Shown here piece by piece: positions 1 to 6,359 of a stretch of 23,559 nucleotides of DNA. This DNA is from Magnetococcales bacterium (lineage in GTDB: Bacteria; Pseudomonadota; Magnetococcia; Magnetococcales; JADFYX01), in contig JADFYX010000009.1 in the NCBI GenBank assembly GCA_015232795.1, positions 1-23,559 on the forward strand, written 5' to 3'. How positions within the stretch are numbered: the stretch's first letter is position 1; every line of letters starts with the position of its first letter. The notes beneath the pieces were generated by a model. The model saw nothing but the letters and a program-made list of their open reading frames with translations, was not told the origin of the DNA and made no database searches. Both the position numbers and the translations under genes were made by a program.

Positions 1-32
1 GGTTCAAAGTTAAAGGAATTATTGGATTCACA

Positions 33-761
33 ATGCGAATTTTGGCAATGGATACAGTTGGACAGCAAGGTTCAGTTGCTCTGCTAGATAGTGAAACCCC
101 TATCGCAAGTTCCCTACTGTTAAATCCCACGGGGCATGTAGTCTCCCTTCCCCAAGCTATCACCAGCTTACTGCAAAAAGCCCAGATGGTAATGGGGGAT
201 ATTAATTTGCTAGCAGTTACAGTGGGGCCAGGATCTTTCACTGGCTTGCGAATAGCTTTAGGCTTGGCAAAAGGTCTGGCTTTGGGACAAGGTGTTAGTG
301 TTGTTGGTATATCTACCTTAGATGTAGTAGCAGCAGGCAGTGGGGGTAAAAAAGGTGGTGACTATGTAGCCTCAATACTTGATGCGCGACGCAAAGAGGT
401 TTTTTTTGCTCTCTACCAACTTACTAACGGTGGTTTTCTCAAGAGTGTTAACGAACCATTCATAGCCAACCCAGTTACCATAGCCCAAGATTTGGGCAGT
501 AATCCTGAGTTAAACAATCAACCTATCTATATGAACGGCACAGGTTTGGGTCCGTATAACGATCTATTTATTGCTGCACTTGGCAATAAATATATTCCTG
601 CTTCAAAAGAAGCTTGGCAGCCGGACCCATTTCTTTTAGGAAAACTTGGCTTGCAGAAATTTACTGAACATGGGGGTGACAACCCGGCTAATTTACAACC
701 ATTATATCTGCGTCGCCCAGATGCTGTTGCTAAAAAAGAGTACTTTTGCAGTGAGAATTAA
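33..761 (+). CDS. tsaB: TsaB (YeaZ), tRNA threonylcarbamoyladenosine biosynthesis subunit
   Basis: TsaB is the inactive ASKHA-fold partner of TsaD. With TsaE the pair transfers the threonylcarbamoyl group from TC-AMP to A37 of ANN-decoding tRNAs in the cytoplasm. The 242-residue product has the expected N-terminus MRILAMDT and the diagnostic segment GPGSFTGLRIAL near residues 66-77, which is the family's most conserved stretch. Length is normal for TsaB (about 220-240). The start at 33 is chosen because MRI(L/V)A(I/M)DT is the standard beginning; an AAAGGA motif at 12-17 lies rather far upstream, so ribosome binding is not optimal. Its stop overlaps the start of the RimI-like gene, a pairing (tsaB-rimI) that is very common in bacteria and suggests coupled translation. 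Family assignment is secure. Confidence 0.95.
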   Translation: MRILAMDTVGQQGSVALLDSETPIASSLLLNPTGHVVSLPQAITSLLQKAQMVMGDINLLAVTVGPGSFTGLRIALGLAKGLALGQGVSVVGISTLDVVAAGSGGKKGGDYVASILDARRKEVFFALYQLTNGGFLKSVNEPFIANPVTIAQDLGSNPELNNQPIYMNGTGLGPYNDLFIAALGNKYIPASKEAWQPDPFLLGKLGLQKFTEHGGDNPANLQPLYLRRPDAVAKKEYFCSEN

Positions 762-1224
762 TTTAGAATATATGGGGAGAAAACATCTGGATAAAGTTGT
801 TGATCTTGATAAAAAAATTGCTCAAAACCCATGGTCAAAATCGATGTTTATTGAAGAGTTGGAGTTGCAATCTTTTAACCGGGTGCTAGTAAATGAATAT
901 GGAGATGTTTGTGGTTATGGAGTATCACGGCTCCAGGTTGATGAGTGGCATTTGTTGACAGTTGGGGTAGACAGCAATATACGTAGGCAGGGTTATGGAA
1001 AACGTTTGGTTGAAGATGTAATTCGTAAAGCTGCATTAAATCTTGATAAAACTGTACTGTTAGAGGTCCGAGCATCTAACGAAATTGCAATAAATCTGTA
1101 TAAAAAAATAGGCTTTGAAATTCTTCATATAAGAAAAAATTATTATAAATCTTCAACAACTCCAGAGAATGCCGTGGTTATGAAGAGATTAGTCAAAGAG
1201 CGCGATTGCGAAATGTTTTCGTAA
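751..1224 (+). CDS. rimI: RimI-type ribosomal protein S18 alanine N-acetyltransferase (GNAT)
   Basis: This is a GNAT acetyltransferase, probably acetylating the N-terminal alanine of ribosomal protein S18 from acetyl-CoA. The acetyl-CoA loop is visible as RRQGYGKRL, followed by the RimI-typical LEVRASNEIAINLYKKIGF and RKNYYK segments. The open frame extends upstream to 646, but that part lies inside tsaB in another frame and does not look like RimI. I start at the GTG at 751, which gives 157 residues beginning with RINLEY and continuing into the expected NPWS motif; this is close to the normal RimI length of about 150. The start overlaps the tsaB end by 11 bases. A purine-rich stretch (AAAAAAGAG, 732-740) could serve as the ribosome-binding site. 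An ATG at 721 is an alternative start. Confidence 0.9.
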   Translation: MRINLEYMGRKHLDKVVDLDKKIAQNPWSKSMFIEELELQSFNRVLVNEYGDVCGYGVSRLQVDEWHLLTVGVDSNIRRQGYGKRLVEDVIRKAALNLDKTVLLEVRASNEIAINLYKKIGFEILHIRKNYYKSSTTPENAVVMKRLVKERDCEMFS

Positions 1225-1326
1225 TTTACTAGACTTTTAGTGGCAAAAATGGTTTTATGGCTATAAGTCTATATTATCGGTTATCAGAATTTTTTATAAC
1301 ACTAACTTTATAAAGGGGTTTATACC

Positions 1327-1785
1327 ATGTTGGTTCAAGACGTAATGATCTCAAATGTTCTTACCGCTCGTGCTGAAGATTCAGTCCGTAGCATTGCTGG
1401 CACCATCTGCACCAATAAAATTAGCGGTCTTCCGGTTGTTGATGCTGACAATGTATTGGTGGGCGTTGTTTCAGAAAAAGATATTCTCAACTCTTTGTTA
1501 CCCAGCTATTCAGAATTTCTCCTCGATCCCATCCGTGGCAGAGATTTTGAAGGAATGGAGCTCTCTTACAAAGAGATACTATCTAAAACCGTTGGCGATC
1601 TTATGACCCCTAAGGCTTTTTCCGTATCACCAGATGATCCTTTGATGAAAGCTGCGTCACAAATGGCTCTTCATAAGTTTCGCCGTATACCGGTAGTTGG
1701 TCCTGGCAATAAACTTGTTGGTATTGTCAGCTTGGGTGATATTCATAAGGCCATATTTAAGCGGGAACTAGATCTGAAACATTAA
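1327..1785 (+). CDS. CBS-domain-pair protein
   Basis: This 152-residue protein consists almost entirely of two CBS motifs. The first is at about residues 1-60 (VQDVMISNVLTA, then GLPVVDADNVLVGVVSEKDIL) and the second at about 88-145 (VGDLMTPKAFSVSPDD, then RRIPVVGPGNKLVGIVSLGDI). Together these form one Bateman module. Such stand-alone modules bind adenine nucleotides or S-adenosylmethionine and regulate a partner by energy state; nothing here identifies the partner. No catalytic or membrane domain is attached. AAAGGGG at 1312-1318 is a good ribosome-binding site. A gap of about 100 bases precedes it and a strong hairpin terminator follows, so it is probably a single-gene transcript. Confidence 0.9.
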   Translation: MLVQDVMISNVLTARAEDSVRSIAGTICTNKISGLPVVDADNVLVGVVSEKDILNSLLPSYSEFLLDPIRGRDFEGMELSYKEILSKTVGDLMTPKAFSVSPDDPLMKAASQMALHKFRRIPVVGPGNKLVGIVSLGDIHKAIFKRELDLKH

Positions 1786-1816
1786 AAATTTAATCAGGTT
1801 AGTTAACCAAATAAAT

Positions 1817-1857
1817 AAAAAAAGCATCGGTAATTTTATTGTTCCGGTGCTTTTTTT
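1817..1857 (+). terminator. Rho-independent terminator after the CBS gene
   Basis: An A-rich stretch followed by GCATCGG pairs with CCGGTGC (one G-T pair) across a 12-base AT-rich loop. It is followed by a run of seven T's. It sits about 30 bases after the CBS stop. Because A's precede and T's follow the stem, it could also work on the opposite strand, but no gene there needs it. Confidence 0.85.
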
Positions 1858-1933
1858 ATGGTGCATTTTTAATCTGAATGATTGATAGTTAGAGTTGAAT
1901 TTCGAAAGAATTGATAAGATAAGGAGAGTTGGT

Positions 1934-2404
1934 TTGGCTACTGAGATTGAGCGTAAATTTTTATTAAAAAATGATAGCTGGCGCGGATTAGGAGTTGGCA
2001 CTGTTTACCGACAGGGTTTTTTATCAACAGTAAAAGAGCGTGTGGTAAGGGTGCGGATTGCCGGAGAAAAAGCCACTTTAACCATTAAAGGGGCCAACAA
2101 AGGTATAACCCGAGCCGAATATGAGTATGAAATACCCATGACAGATGCAGAGGCTCTATTAAATAATTTATGTGAAAAACCCATAATAGAGAAAACTCGC
2201 TATGTTATCAATCATGGGGAAAACATTTGGGAAGTAGATGAATTTGAAGGAGAGAACAAGGGGCTTTTTGTTGCAGAGGTAGAGCTAAATGCAGCCGAGC
2301 AAACTTTTACAAAACCCGACTGGGTGGGTGAAGATGTATCTGCCGATGACCGCTATTTCAATTCCAATTTAATCAAACATCCCTACAGCCAATGGACAAA
2401 ATAA
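1934..2404 (+). CDS. CYTH-domain triphosphate tunnel metalloenzyme (inorganic triphosphatase/adenylate-cyclase-like)
   Basis: CYTH proteins form a beta-barrel tunnel that binds triphosphates with divalent metal. Small bacterial members of about 155 residues most often hydrolyse tripolyphosphate. The signature ExExK is present as E4-I-E6-R-K8 right after the start, and paired basic and acidic strands follow (RVVRVRIAG, TLTIKG, EYEYEIP, WEVDEFEG, VAEVEL). The frame is open upstream to an ATG at 1895. However, AAGGAGA at 1921-1927 sits seven bases before a TTG at 1934, and starting there gives MATEIERKF, the standard family beginning. I therefore call a TTG start and 156 residues. ApaH follows nine bases after the stop, so the two probably form one transcript concerned with nucleotide or phosphate by-products. 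Confidence 0.92.
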   Translation: MATEIERKFLLKNDSWRGLGVGTVYRQGFLSTVKERVVRVRIAGEKATLTIKGANKGITRAEYEYEIPMTDAEALLNNLCEKPIIEKTRYVINHGENIWEVDEFEGENKGLFVAEVELNAAEQTFTKPDWVGEDVSADDRYFNSNLIKHPYSQWTK

Positions 2405-2413
2405 TTCAAAGTT

Positions 2414-3280
2414 ATGGCTATATATGCAATAGGCGACCTCCACGGCTGCTTTGCTGAATTACAAAATCTGTTAGCAAAAATAGCCTTTAATCCCAAACAT
2501 GATAAGCTGTGGTTTGTTGGCGATCTAATTAGCCGTGGACCAGACTCTTTGAGGTGCTTAAGGTTTATTCGGGATCTTGGTGACAGTGCAGTTGTGGTGT
2601 TGGGTAACCATGAAATGCGGGCCATAACAGGTCTTAGTGGCAATGCCACTGATGAGTTCAAATCATTTATGGGATTTTTTAACAACATCCCAGACCTGGA
2701 TGAGCTTTATATCTGGTTATGCTCTTTACCGTTGGTACATCATGATAAAGAGCTCGGCTTTACCATGGTCCATGCTGGTTTGGTTCCCAACAGTAGTGTT
2801 GCCGATGCTCTGCGCCATTCTGCCATGTTGGGAAAAATATTGGCGGATAGGCAGCTAACTAAACAATTTTTTGCCCATAGCAACAATGAATTAGCCTATC
2901 AAGAACCTGACCCAGAGAATCAAAACCCATGGCTCCATTTTATCATTGGGGTGATGACCAAAATTCGTTATTGCACTAAAGAGGGAGAGCTAATATCCCA
3001 CAAAGATATGCTTGTAAAAGGCCTGTTAAGTGATGATGGCGAGCCGCTCAAAGAGTCCCCCTATCAAGCATGGCACAAATACCGTGTTTGGCGTACAGAT
3101 GAAAAAATAGTTTATGGCCATTGGGCAGTAGCTGGTTTAAACGTAGGCAGCAACCATTTTGGGCTGGATTCCGGTGCTGTTTATGGTGGTAAATTAACAG
3201 CTATGCGTCTGGACCACCCCCAACATCCCATAACCCAGGTAGATTCCCACCCCTATATAGTCATCGGTTCATCTGCATAA
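2414..3280 (+). CDS. apaH: Bis(5'-nucleosyl)-tetraphosphatase, symmetrical (ApaH)
   Basis: ApaH hydrolyses Ap4A symmetrically to two ADP and also removes Np4-type caps from RNA 5' ends. It is a calcineurin-like metallophosphatase. All core motifs are visible: GDLHG at residues 7-11, GDLISRGPDS near 36-45, GNHEMR near 65-70, and the C-terminal metal-binding histidine regions (VHAGL; YGHWA, where other family members have G-H-W). The length of 288 is slightly above the E. coli enzyme's 280 and typical of the family. It follows the CYTH gene with a nine-base gap. A recognisable Shine-Dalgarno is weak (CAAAG), so coupling to the upstream gene is likely. Confidence 0.93.
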   Translation: MAIYAIGDLHGCFAELQNLLAKIAFNPKHDKLWFVGDLISRGPDSLRCLRFIRDLGDSAVVVLGNHEMRAITGLSGNATDEFKSFMGFFNNIPDLDELYIWLCSLPLVHHDKELGFTMVHAGLVPNSSVADALRHSAMLGKILADRQLTKQFFAHSNNELAYQEPDPENQNPWLHFIIGVMTKIRYCTKEGELISHKDMLVKGLLSDDGEPLKESPYQAWHKYRVWRTDEKIVYGHWAVAGLNVGSNHFGLDSGAVYGGKLTAMRLDHPQHPITQVDSHPYIVIGSSA

Positions 3281-3649
3281 TTTGACCAAATAAGCATTAA
3301 AACTATTTAGCATATATAACAACTTTATAAATATATCAAGTATGTATTGAGAAAACACAAGACTTAATAAATTTGTTTGTTACCTCCTCTTCCTGTGTGG
3401 ATAAAATTATTTTATACCTGAATTTTAAGATGTGTTTCTTTTCACTTTTAAATGTGATATAAGAGCGGGGCATTGAGAGCCACTTTGCTGTATAACTATT
3501 TATTATATAAGCTTATATTTATAAATGTACATTTAAAAAGTAGAGACTTCAACAGGTGGCTTTGATGGCTTTTACAGTGATTGCAAAAGGTCAATTTCGG
3601 CAGTAAAGACCGAAGACAACAACCAACCTACAAAAGGGGATCACAAGTT
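3281..3649 (+). promoter_or_regulatory. AT-rich leader of the sulfur cluster with three short palindromes
   Basis: No gene is visible in these 369 bases. Three dyad-symmetric sites precede the sulfur cluster: TCACTTTTAAATGTGA at 3442-3457 (symmetric except one base pair in each half), ATATAAGCTTATAT at 3505-3518 (perfect) and TAAATGTACATTTA at 3522-3535 (perfect). They look like operators for a dimeric regulator. ArsR-type (BigR/SqrR) and CRP/FNR-type regulators are known to control sulfide oxidation genes, but I cannot match these sites to a known consensus. The AT richness makes chance palindromes likelier. No promoter hexamers stand out clearly. The open frame continues upstream from 3650 to a TTG at 3581, which I do not accept as the start. 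Confidence 0.4.
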
Positions 3650-4051
3650 ATGACAAGTTTGCCACTATTTATCATGCTCTGTTCAGGAGAGCATGAAAAA
3701 ATTCAGATGGCTGCGATGATGGCATCTGTTGGTGCCGTATCTGACCGCAAGGTACATGTTTTTGTCAGCATGAACGCTATCCTTGCCTTTGAGAAAAGTC
3801 GCACTACGCCAGAGTCCCGCTATCAAGGTGGGCCTATTTCAAAAGTTATGCAAGAAAAAGGAGTACCAGACGCACTTGAACTGTTTTCACAAGGAAAAAT
3901 GTTGGGAGAGCTAACCATGAACGCTTGCTCCATGGTTATGGATGTTAATGGCTGGGATATGGACCATCTAGTTGATGACCTGTTTGATGGTATGGAAGGT
4001 TTAACCTCTTTTTTAAGTGATGCTGAAAAAGGGCAACTCATCACCCTTTAG
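3650..4051 (+). CDS. DsrE/DsrE2-like sulfur-carrier family protein
   Basis: This small soluble protein of 133 residues has the DsrE/DsrF-like alpha-beta fold: FIMLCSGEHEKIQMAAMMASV at the first strand and helix, then VHVFVSMNAI at the second strand. The conserved sulfur-carrying cysteine is in MNACSMVMDVNGW (C93), as in DsrE2-type proteins where an AC-x-x-S-M segment is typical; C11 is a second cysteine. Such proteins accept or hand on sulfane sulfur in the cytoplasm and commonly work with a TusA protein, which is the next gene here. The ATG at 3650 has AAAAGGGGA at 3632-3640 in front; the longer TTG start at 3581 adds a non-homologous leader. It is the first gene of the sulfur cluster. Confidence 0.82.
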   Translation: MTSLPLFIMLCSGEHEKIQMAAMMASVGAVSDRKVHVFVSMNAILAFEKSRTTPESRYQGGPISKVMQEKGVPDALELFSQGKMLGELTMNACSMVMDVNGWDMDHLVDDLFDGMEGLTSFLSDAEKGQLITL

Positions 4052-4128
4052 TTCATTATTTTTTAGTTTATCAGCAGTGCTAACCCGGTAATCAATTACT
4101 AACCGGAATATAAGATAAGGAAAACAAC

Positions 4129-4359
4129 ATGAGTGAACGTAAAACAATTGATGCTCGAGGTTCTTTCTGTCCAGGCCCCCTTATGGAACTAATCGCAGGT
4201 ATTAAACTGGCTGAAGTAGGTGAAGAGTTGGAAATTCTTTCTGGAGATCGAGGCTCTGCCGAAGATATTCCAGCCTGGATTGCCAAAGTAGGACACGAAT
4301 ATATTAAGACAGACAAGATAGATGATTATTGGAGCATTATTGTTAAAAAAACAAAATAA
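4129..4359 (+). CDS. TusA-family sulfur carrier protein (SirA-like)
   Basis: TusA proteins pass persulfide sulfur between partners, to tRNA thiolation in E. coli or to the Dsr/Hdr oxidation machinery in sulfur oxidisers. The 76-residue product has the defining CPxP motif as FCPGP, with the catalytic C14 in the first helix, after DARGS. The rest fits the two-layer TusA fold, with GEELEILSGDRGS and the C-terminal WSIIVKKTK strand. There is no second cysteine. AAGGAAAA at 4116-4123 is the ribosome-binding site. Its neighbours (DsrE-like upstream, SQR-like downstream) argue for a role in dissimilatory sulfur handling rather than in tRNA modification. I give no symbol because tusA would imply the latter. 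Confidence 0.88.
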   Translation: MSERKTIDARGSFCPGPLMELIAGIKLAEVGEELEILSGDRGSAEDIPAWIAKVGHEYIKTDKIDDYWSIIVKKTK

Positions 4360-4425
4360 CCTGTACGTCCAACACTAATAGGACATTTATCTTGAGATCA
4401 GTACCTCGGTGGATTTTACAGATAA

Positions 4426-4480
4426 GGCTACTCCTGGTAAATAATGTGGCAAATAACCACATTGTTTGTTAGGGGTAGTT
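4426..4480 (+). promoter_or_regulatory. Two-tier hairpin in the tusA-sqr spacer
   Basis: In the 184-base gap before sqr, CTACTCCT (4428-4435) can pair with AGGGGTAG (4471-4478) with one T-G pair. Inside this, AATGTGG (4443-4449) pairs perfectly with CCACATT (4457-4463) around a seven-base loop. No T-run follows, so it is not a simple terminator. It may be a processing or stability element that sets sqr levels apart from tusA. This is seen in sequence; the function is inference. Confidence 0.45.
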
Positions 4481-4511
4481 TGAAGAGGTCAGTTAATCTT
4501 TAACGTAGGTG

Positions 4512-4536
4512 TTCTTCGTATTCAACAACGAAGGAG
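4512..4536 (+). promoter_or_regulatory. Hairpin covering the sqr Shine-Dalgarno
   Basis: TTCTTCGT at 4512-4519 pairs with ACGAAGGA at 4528-4535 (eight pairs, one of them T-G) across an eight-base loop. The 3' arm contains most of AAGGAG (4531-4536), the ribosome-binding site eight bases before the sqr ATG. The structure would hide the site and could be opened by translation, a protein or temperature. The geometry is read directly; the regulatory role is inference. Confidence 0.5.
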
Positions 4537-4543
4537 ATGTTAC

Positions 4544-5683
4544 ATGAGCAAAAAAATCCTTGTAGTCGGTGGTGGTTTGGCTGGCACTATTGTAGCGAAC
4601 GGTCTATGTCGTCACATTGGAAAAGAGTTACGGAATGGTAAAGCCCAGATCACTATGCTGGGAACATCCGAGCAACACCTCTATCAACCAGCACTGCTGT
4701 TTGTCCCTTTTGGACTTGCTGGTGAAGAGGATCTTTTTAGAAATCAACGCAAGCTATTAAATCGTTACATTACCTATCACGTAGACCCGGCAAAGCACAT
4801 TGATGCTGAAAACAAAAAAGTGACAACAGAATCTGGTAAGGTATTGGATTATGATTATCTTATCCTTGCCACTGGCTCACGTATCATGCCTCAAACTATT
4901 CCTGGTATGGAAGAGGGTGCGCTATGGTTTTATGATCTGGATGGCGCAAGAAAAATGCGTACTGCCTTGCAAGCATTTAAAGGTGGCAAGATAATAATCA
5001 ACGTCAATGCTCCCCATAAATGTCCGGTTGCACCCCTTGAGATAACATTTATGCTCTACGATTATCTCACCAAACGTGGATTGATCGATAAAACCGAGAT
5101 TACCTACACCTACCCCATTGGTCGTCTCCATGCGTTGGAACCTGTCGCCCACTGGTGTAAACCAGAGATGGATAAAAAAGGCATTAAGTATGAGACCTTT
5201 TTTAATGCAGAGTCTGTAGACCCTGCTAAAAAGACCATCACCTCCATGGAAGGCATTACTTTGGATTATGACATGTTGATCACTATTCCACCACACTCTG
5301 GAATGGATGTTGTTGACAACTCCAACCTAGGCAAAGGCGGCTGGGCCACAACTGATCCGAAATCTCTATTACATACCGAGCATGACTCAATATTTGTAAT
5401 TGGTGACACCACCAACATTCCGATATCCAAAGCTGGCTCCACAGCGCACTTTGAAACAGAGGTGGTAATAGCAAATATTACCTCCATGATTCAAGAAGGT
5501 TGTTGGTCACGCTATTATGACGGCAAGGTGTTCTGTTTTGTTGAGACAGGAATGGACGAAGGAACCTATGTATGGTTCGACTATGAAAATCCACCAAATC
5601 CTGGACCACCATCCCAGATGATTCACTGGCTGAAACTGACATATAACCGCCTCTATTGGCTCTCTGCCAGGGGTCTTCTATAA
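4544..5683 (+). CDS. Sulfide:quinone oxidoreductase-type FAD-dependent oxidoreductase
   Basis: SQR oxidises sulfide to zero-valent sulfur or polysulfide and passes electrons through FAD to membrane quinone. The 379-residue protein opens with the FAD-binding VVGGGLAGT (residues 7-15), has the second dinucleotide-fold marker ILATGSR (107-113) and the late FAD-contacting FVIGDTTNIP (284-293). Two SQR cysteines appear present: C160 in HKCPVAPLE and C331 in YDGKVFCFVETG, where many SQRs have YDGYxxCP. The third cysteine of the best-studied enzymes, usually in the segment before C160, is missing (FYDLDGARKM). This suggests one of the SQR classes without it, or a related flavoprotein with another acceptor. 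No signal peptide is seen; the C-terminal HWLKLTYNRLYWL amphipathic stretch could attach it to the membrane. Its neighbours support sulfur oxidation. Confidence 0.85.
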   Translation: MSKKILVVGGGLAGTIVANGLCRHIGKELRNGKAQITMLGTSEQHLYQPALLFVPFGLAGEEDLFRNQRKLLNRYITYHVDPAKHIDAENKKVTTESGKVLDYDYLILATGSRIMPQTIPGMEEGALWFYDLDGARKMRTALQAFKGGKIIINVNAPHKCPVAPLEITFMLYDYLTKRGLIDKTEITYTYPIGRLHALEPVAHWCKPEMDKKGIKYETFFNAESVDPAKKTITSMEGITLDYDMLITIPPHSGMDVVDNSNLGKGGWATTDPKSLLHTEHDSIFVIGDTTNIPISKAGSTAHFETEVVIANITSMIQEGCWSRYYDGKVFCFVETGMDEGTYVWFDYENPPNPGPPSQMIHWLKLTYNRLYWLSARGLL

Positions 5684-5696
5684 AGGGAGGATGCAG

Positions 5697-6233
5697 ATGA
5701 AGAAATTAGACAAGAACGAAGCTGCAAGCCCCCAAGATGATCTTATGCGAGTAATAGGTGCTGCTACTGATGCTCTCTCCGACCAGATGGTAGAGCGCAT
5801 GGCAACCACAGTTGGCAACGCCTTGGAAATTGCCGACCAACTCAACGATGAAGATACTCGTGCAGCCATAAGCTATACTTTGGAGAGACTTACCCAACTC
5901 CACCGTATAGGTGCAATTGAGACTCTTTTTGGTCTTTTAGAGGCAATCCATTGTGGTCGTATGGCAATGACAGATCCTATGATCAATCGTCTTCTGGGTT
6001 TTGCTGAACACATGGTTAGCAACTTAGGTAACGAAGAGATGGCCACCATGGTTGGTACCGCGTTTAATGCCCTACAAGAAGCCGTTGATGAAACTAAAAA
6101 CAACCCACCCTCTGGTGGCGGAGTTTTTTCAACTGTCTCCATGTTGAGCAAACCGGAAACCCAACAAGCTTTACAATTTTTATTAACAACTACATCTAAG
6201 ATGAAACAACATTTTGCTGATGAAGAAAAATAA
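5697..6233 (+). CDS. DUF1641-family protein
   Basis: This 178-residue, mostly helical protein has no signal peptide or cysteine-rich motif. It matches the DUF1641 family as I know it, with the run GAIETLFGLLEAIHCGRMAMTD, GLY-poor helices and a late GGGVFSTVSMLSKPETQ segment preceding the final helix. The biochemical function is unknown. Members are often encoded beside SQR-like flavoproteins or formate-dehydrogenase-like enzymes, and here it follows sqr closely, so an accessory or assembly role for that flavoenzyme is plausible. Two ATGs compete: 5691 lies directly on GGGAGG (5685-5690) and is too close, while 5697 has six-base spacing and is chosen. It ends the cluster, with a strong terminator 66 bases later. 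Confidence 0.8.
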   Translation: MKKLDKNEAASPQDDLMRVIGAATDALSDQMVERMATTVGNALEIADQLNDEDTRAAISYTLERLTQLHRIGAIETLFGLLEAIHCGRMAMTDPMINRLLGFAEHMVSNLGNEEMATMVGTAFNALQEAVDETKNNPPSGGGVFSTVSMLSKPETQQALQFLLTTTSKMKQHFADEEK

Positions 6234-6299
6234 TTTATGCCCCACAAGGTCCAAGTTTTTACCTTAATGGTGTAAATATTACATATCTGAACACCAATT

Positions 6300-6330
6300 G
6301 GGCACTCTTTTTAAGAGTGCCCTTTTTTTT
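6300..6330 (+). terminator. Strong rho-independent terminator of the sulfur cluster
   Basis: GGGCACTCTT (6300-6309) pairs perfectly with AAGAGTGCCC (6313-6322) around a three-base loop and is followed by eight T's (6323-6330). It closes the dsrE-like to DUF1641 transcript just before the convergent nuclease gene, whose stop is at 6360. Confidence 0.95.
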
Positions 6331-6359
6331 GAAAGAGAGAAAAAAGTTAATGCAATTTT

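Noticed and set aside
646..750. N-terminal extension of the RimI-like gene
   Set aside because: It lies in another frame of tsaB, and RimI homologues start near the GTG at 751.
3581..3649. N-terminal extension of the DsrE-like gene from a TTG
   Set aside because: It is polar and lacks resemblance to the family, while the ATG at 3650 has a good Shine-Dalgarno.
4922..5296. 124-residue minus-strand reading frame inside sqr
   Set aside because: It is antisense to a strongly conserved gene, with no recognisable domain or ribosome-binding site.
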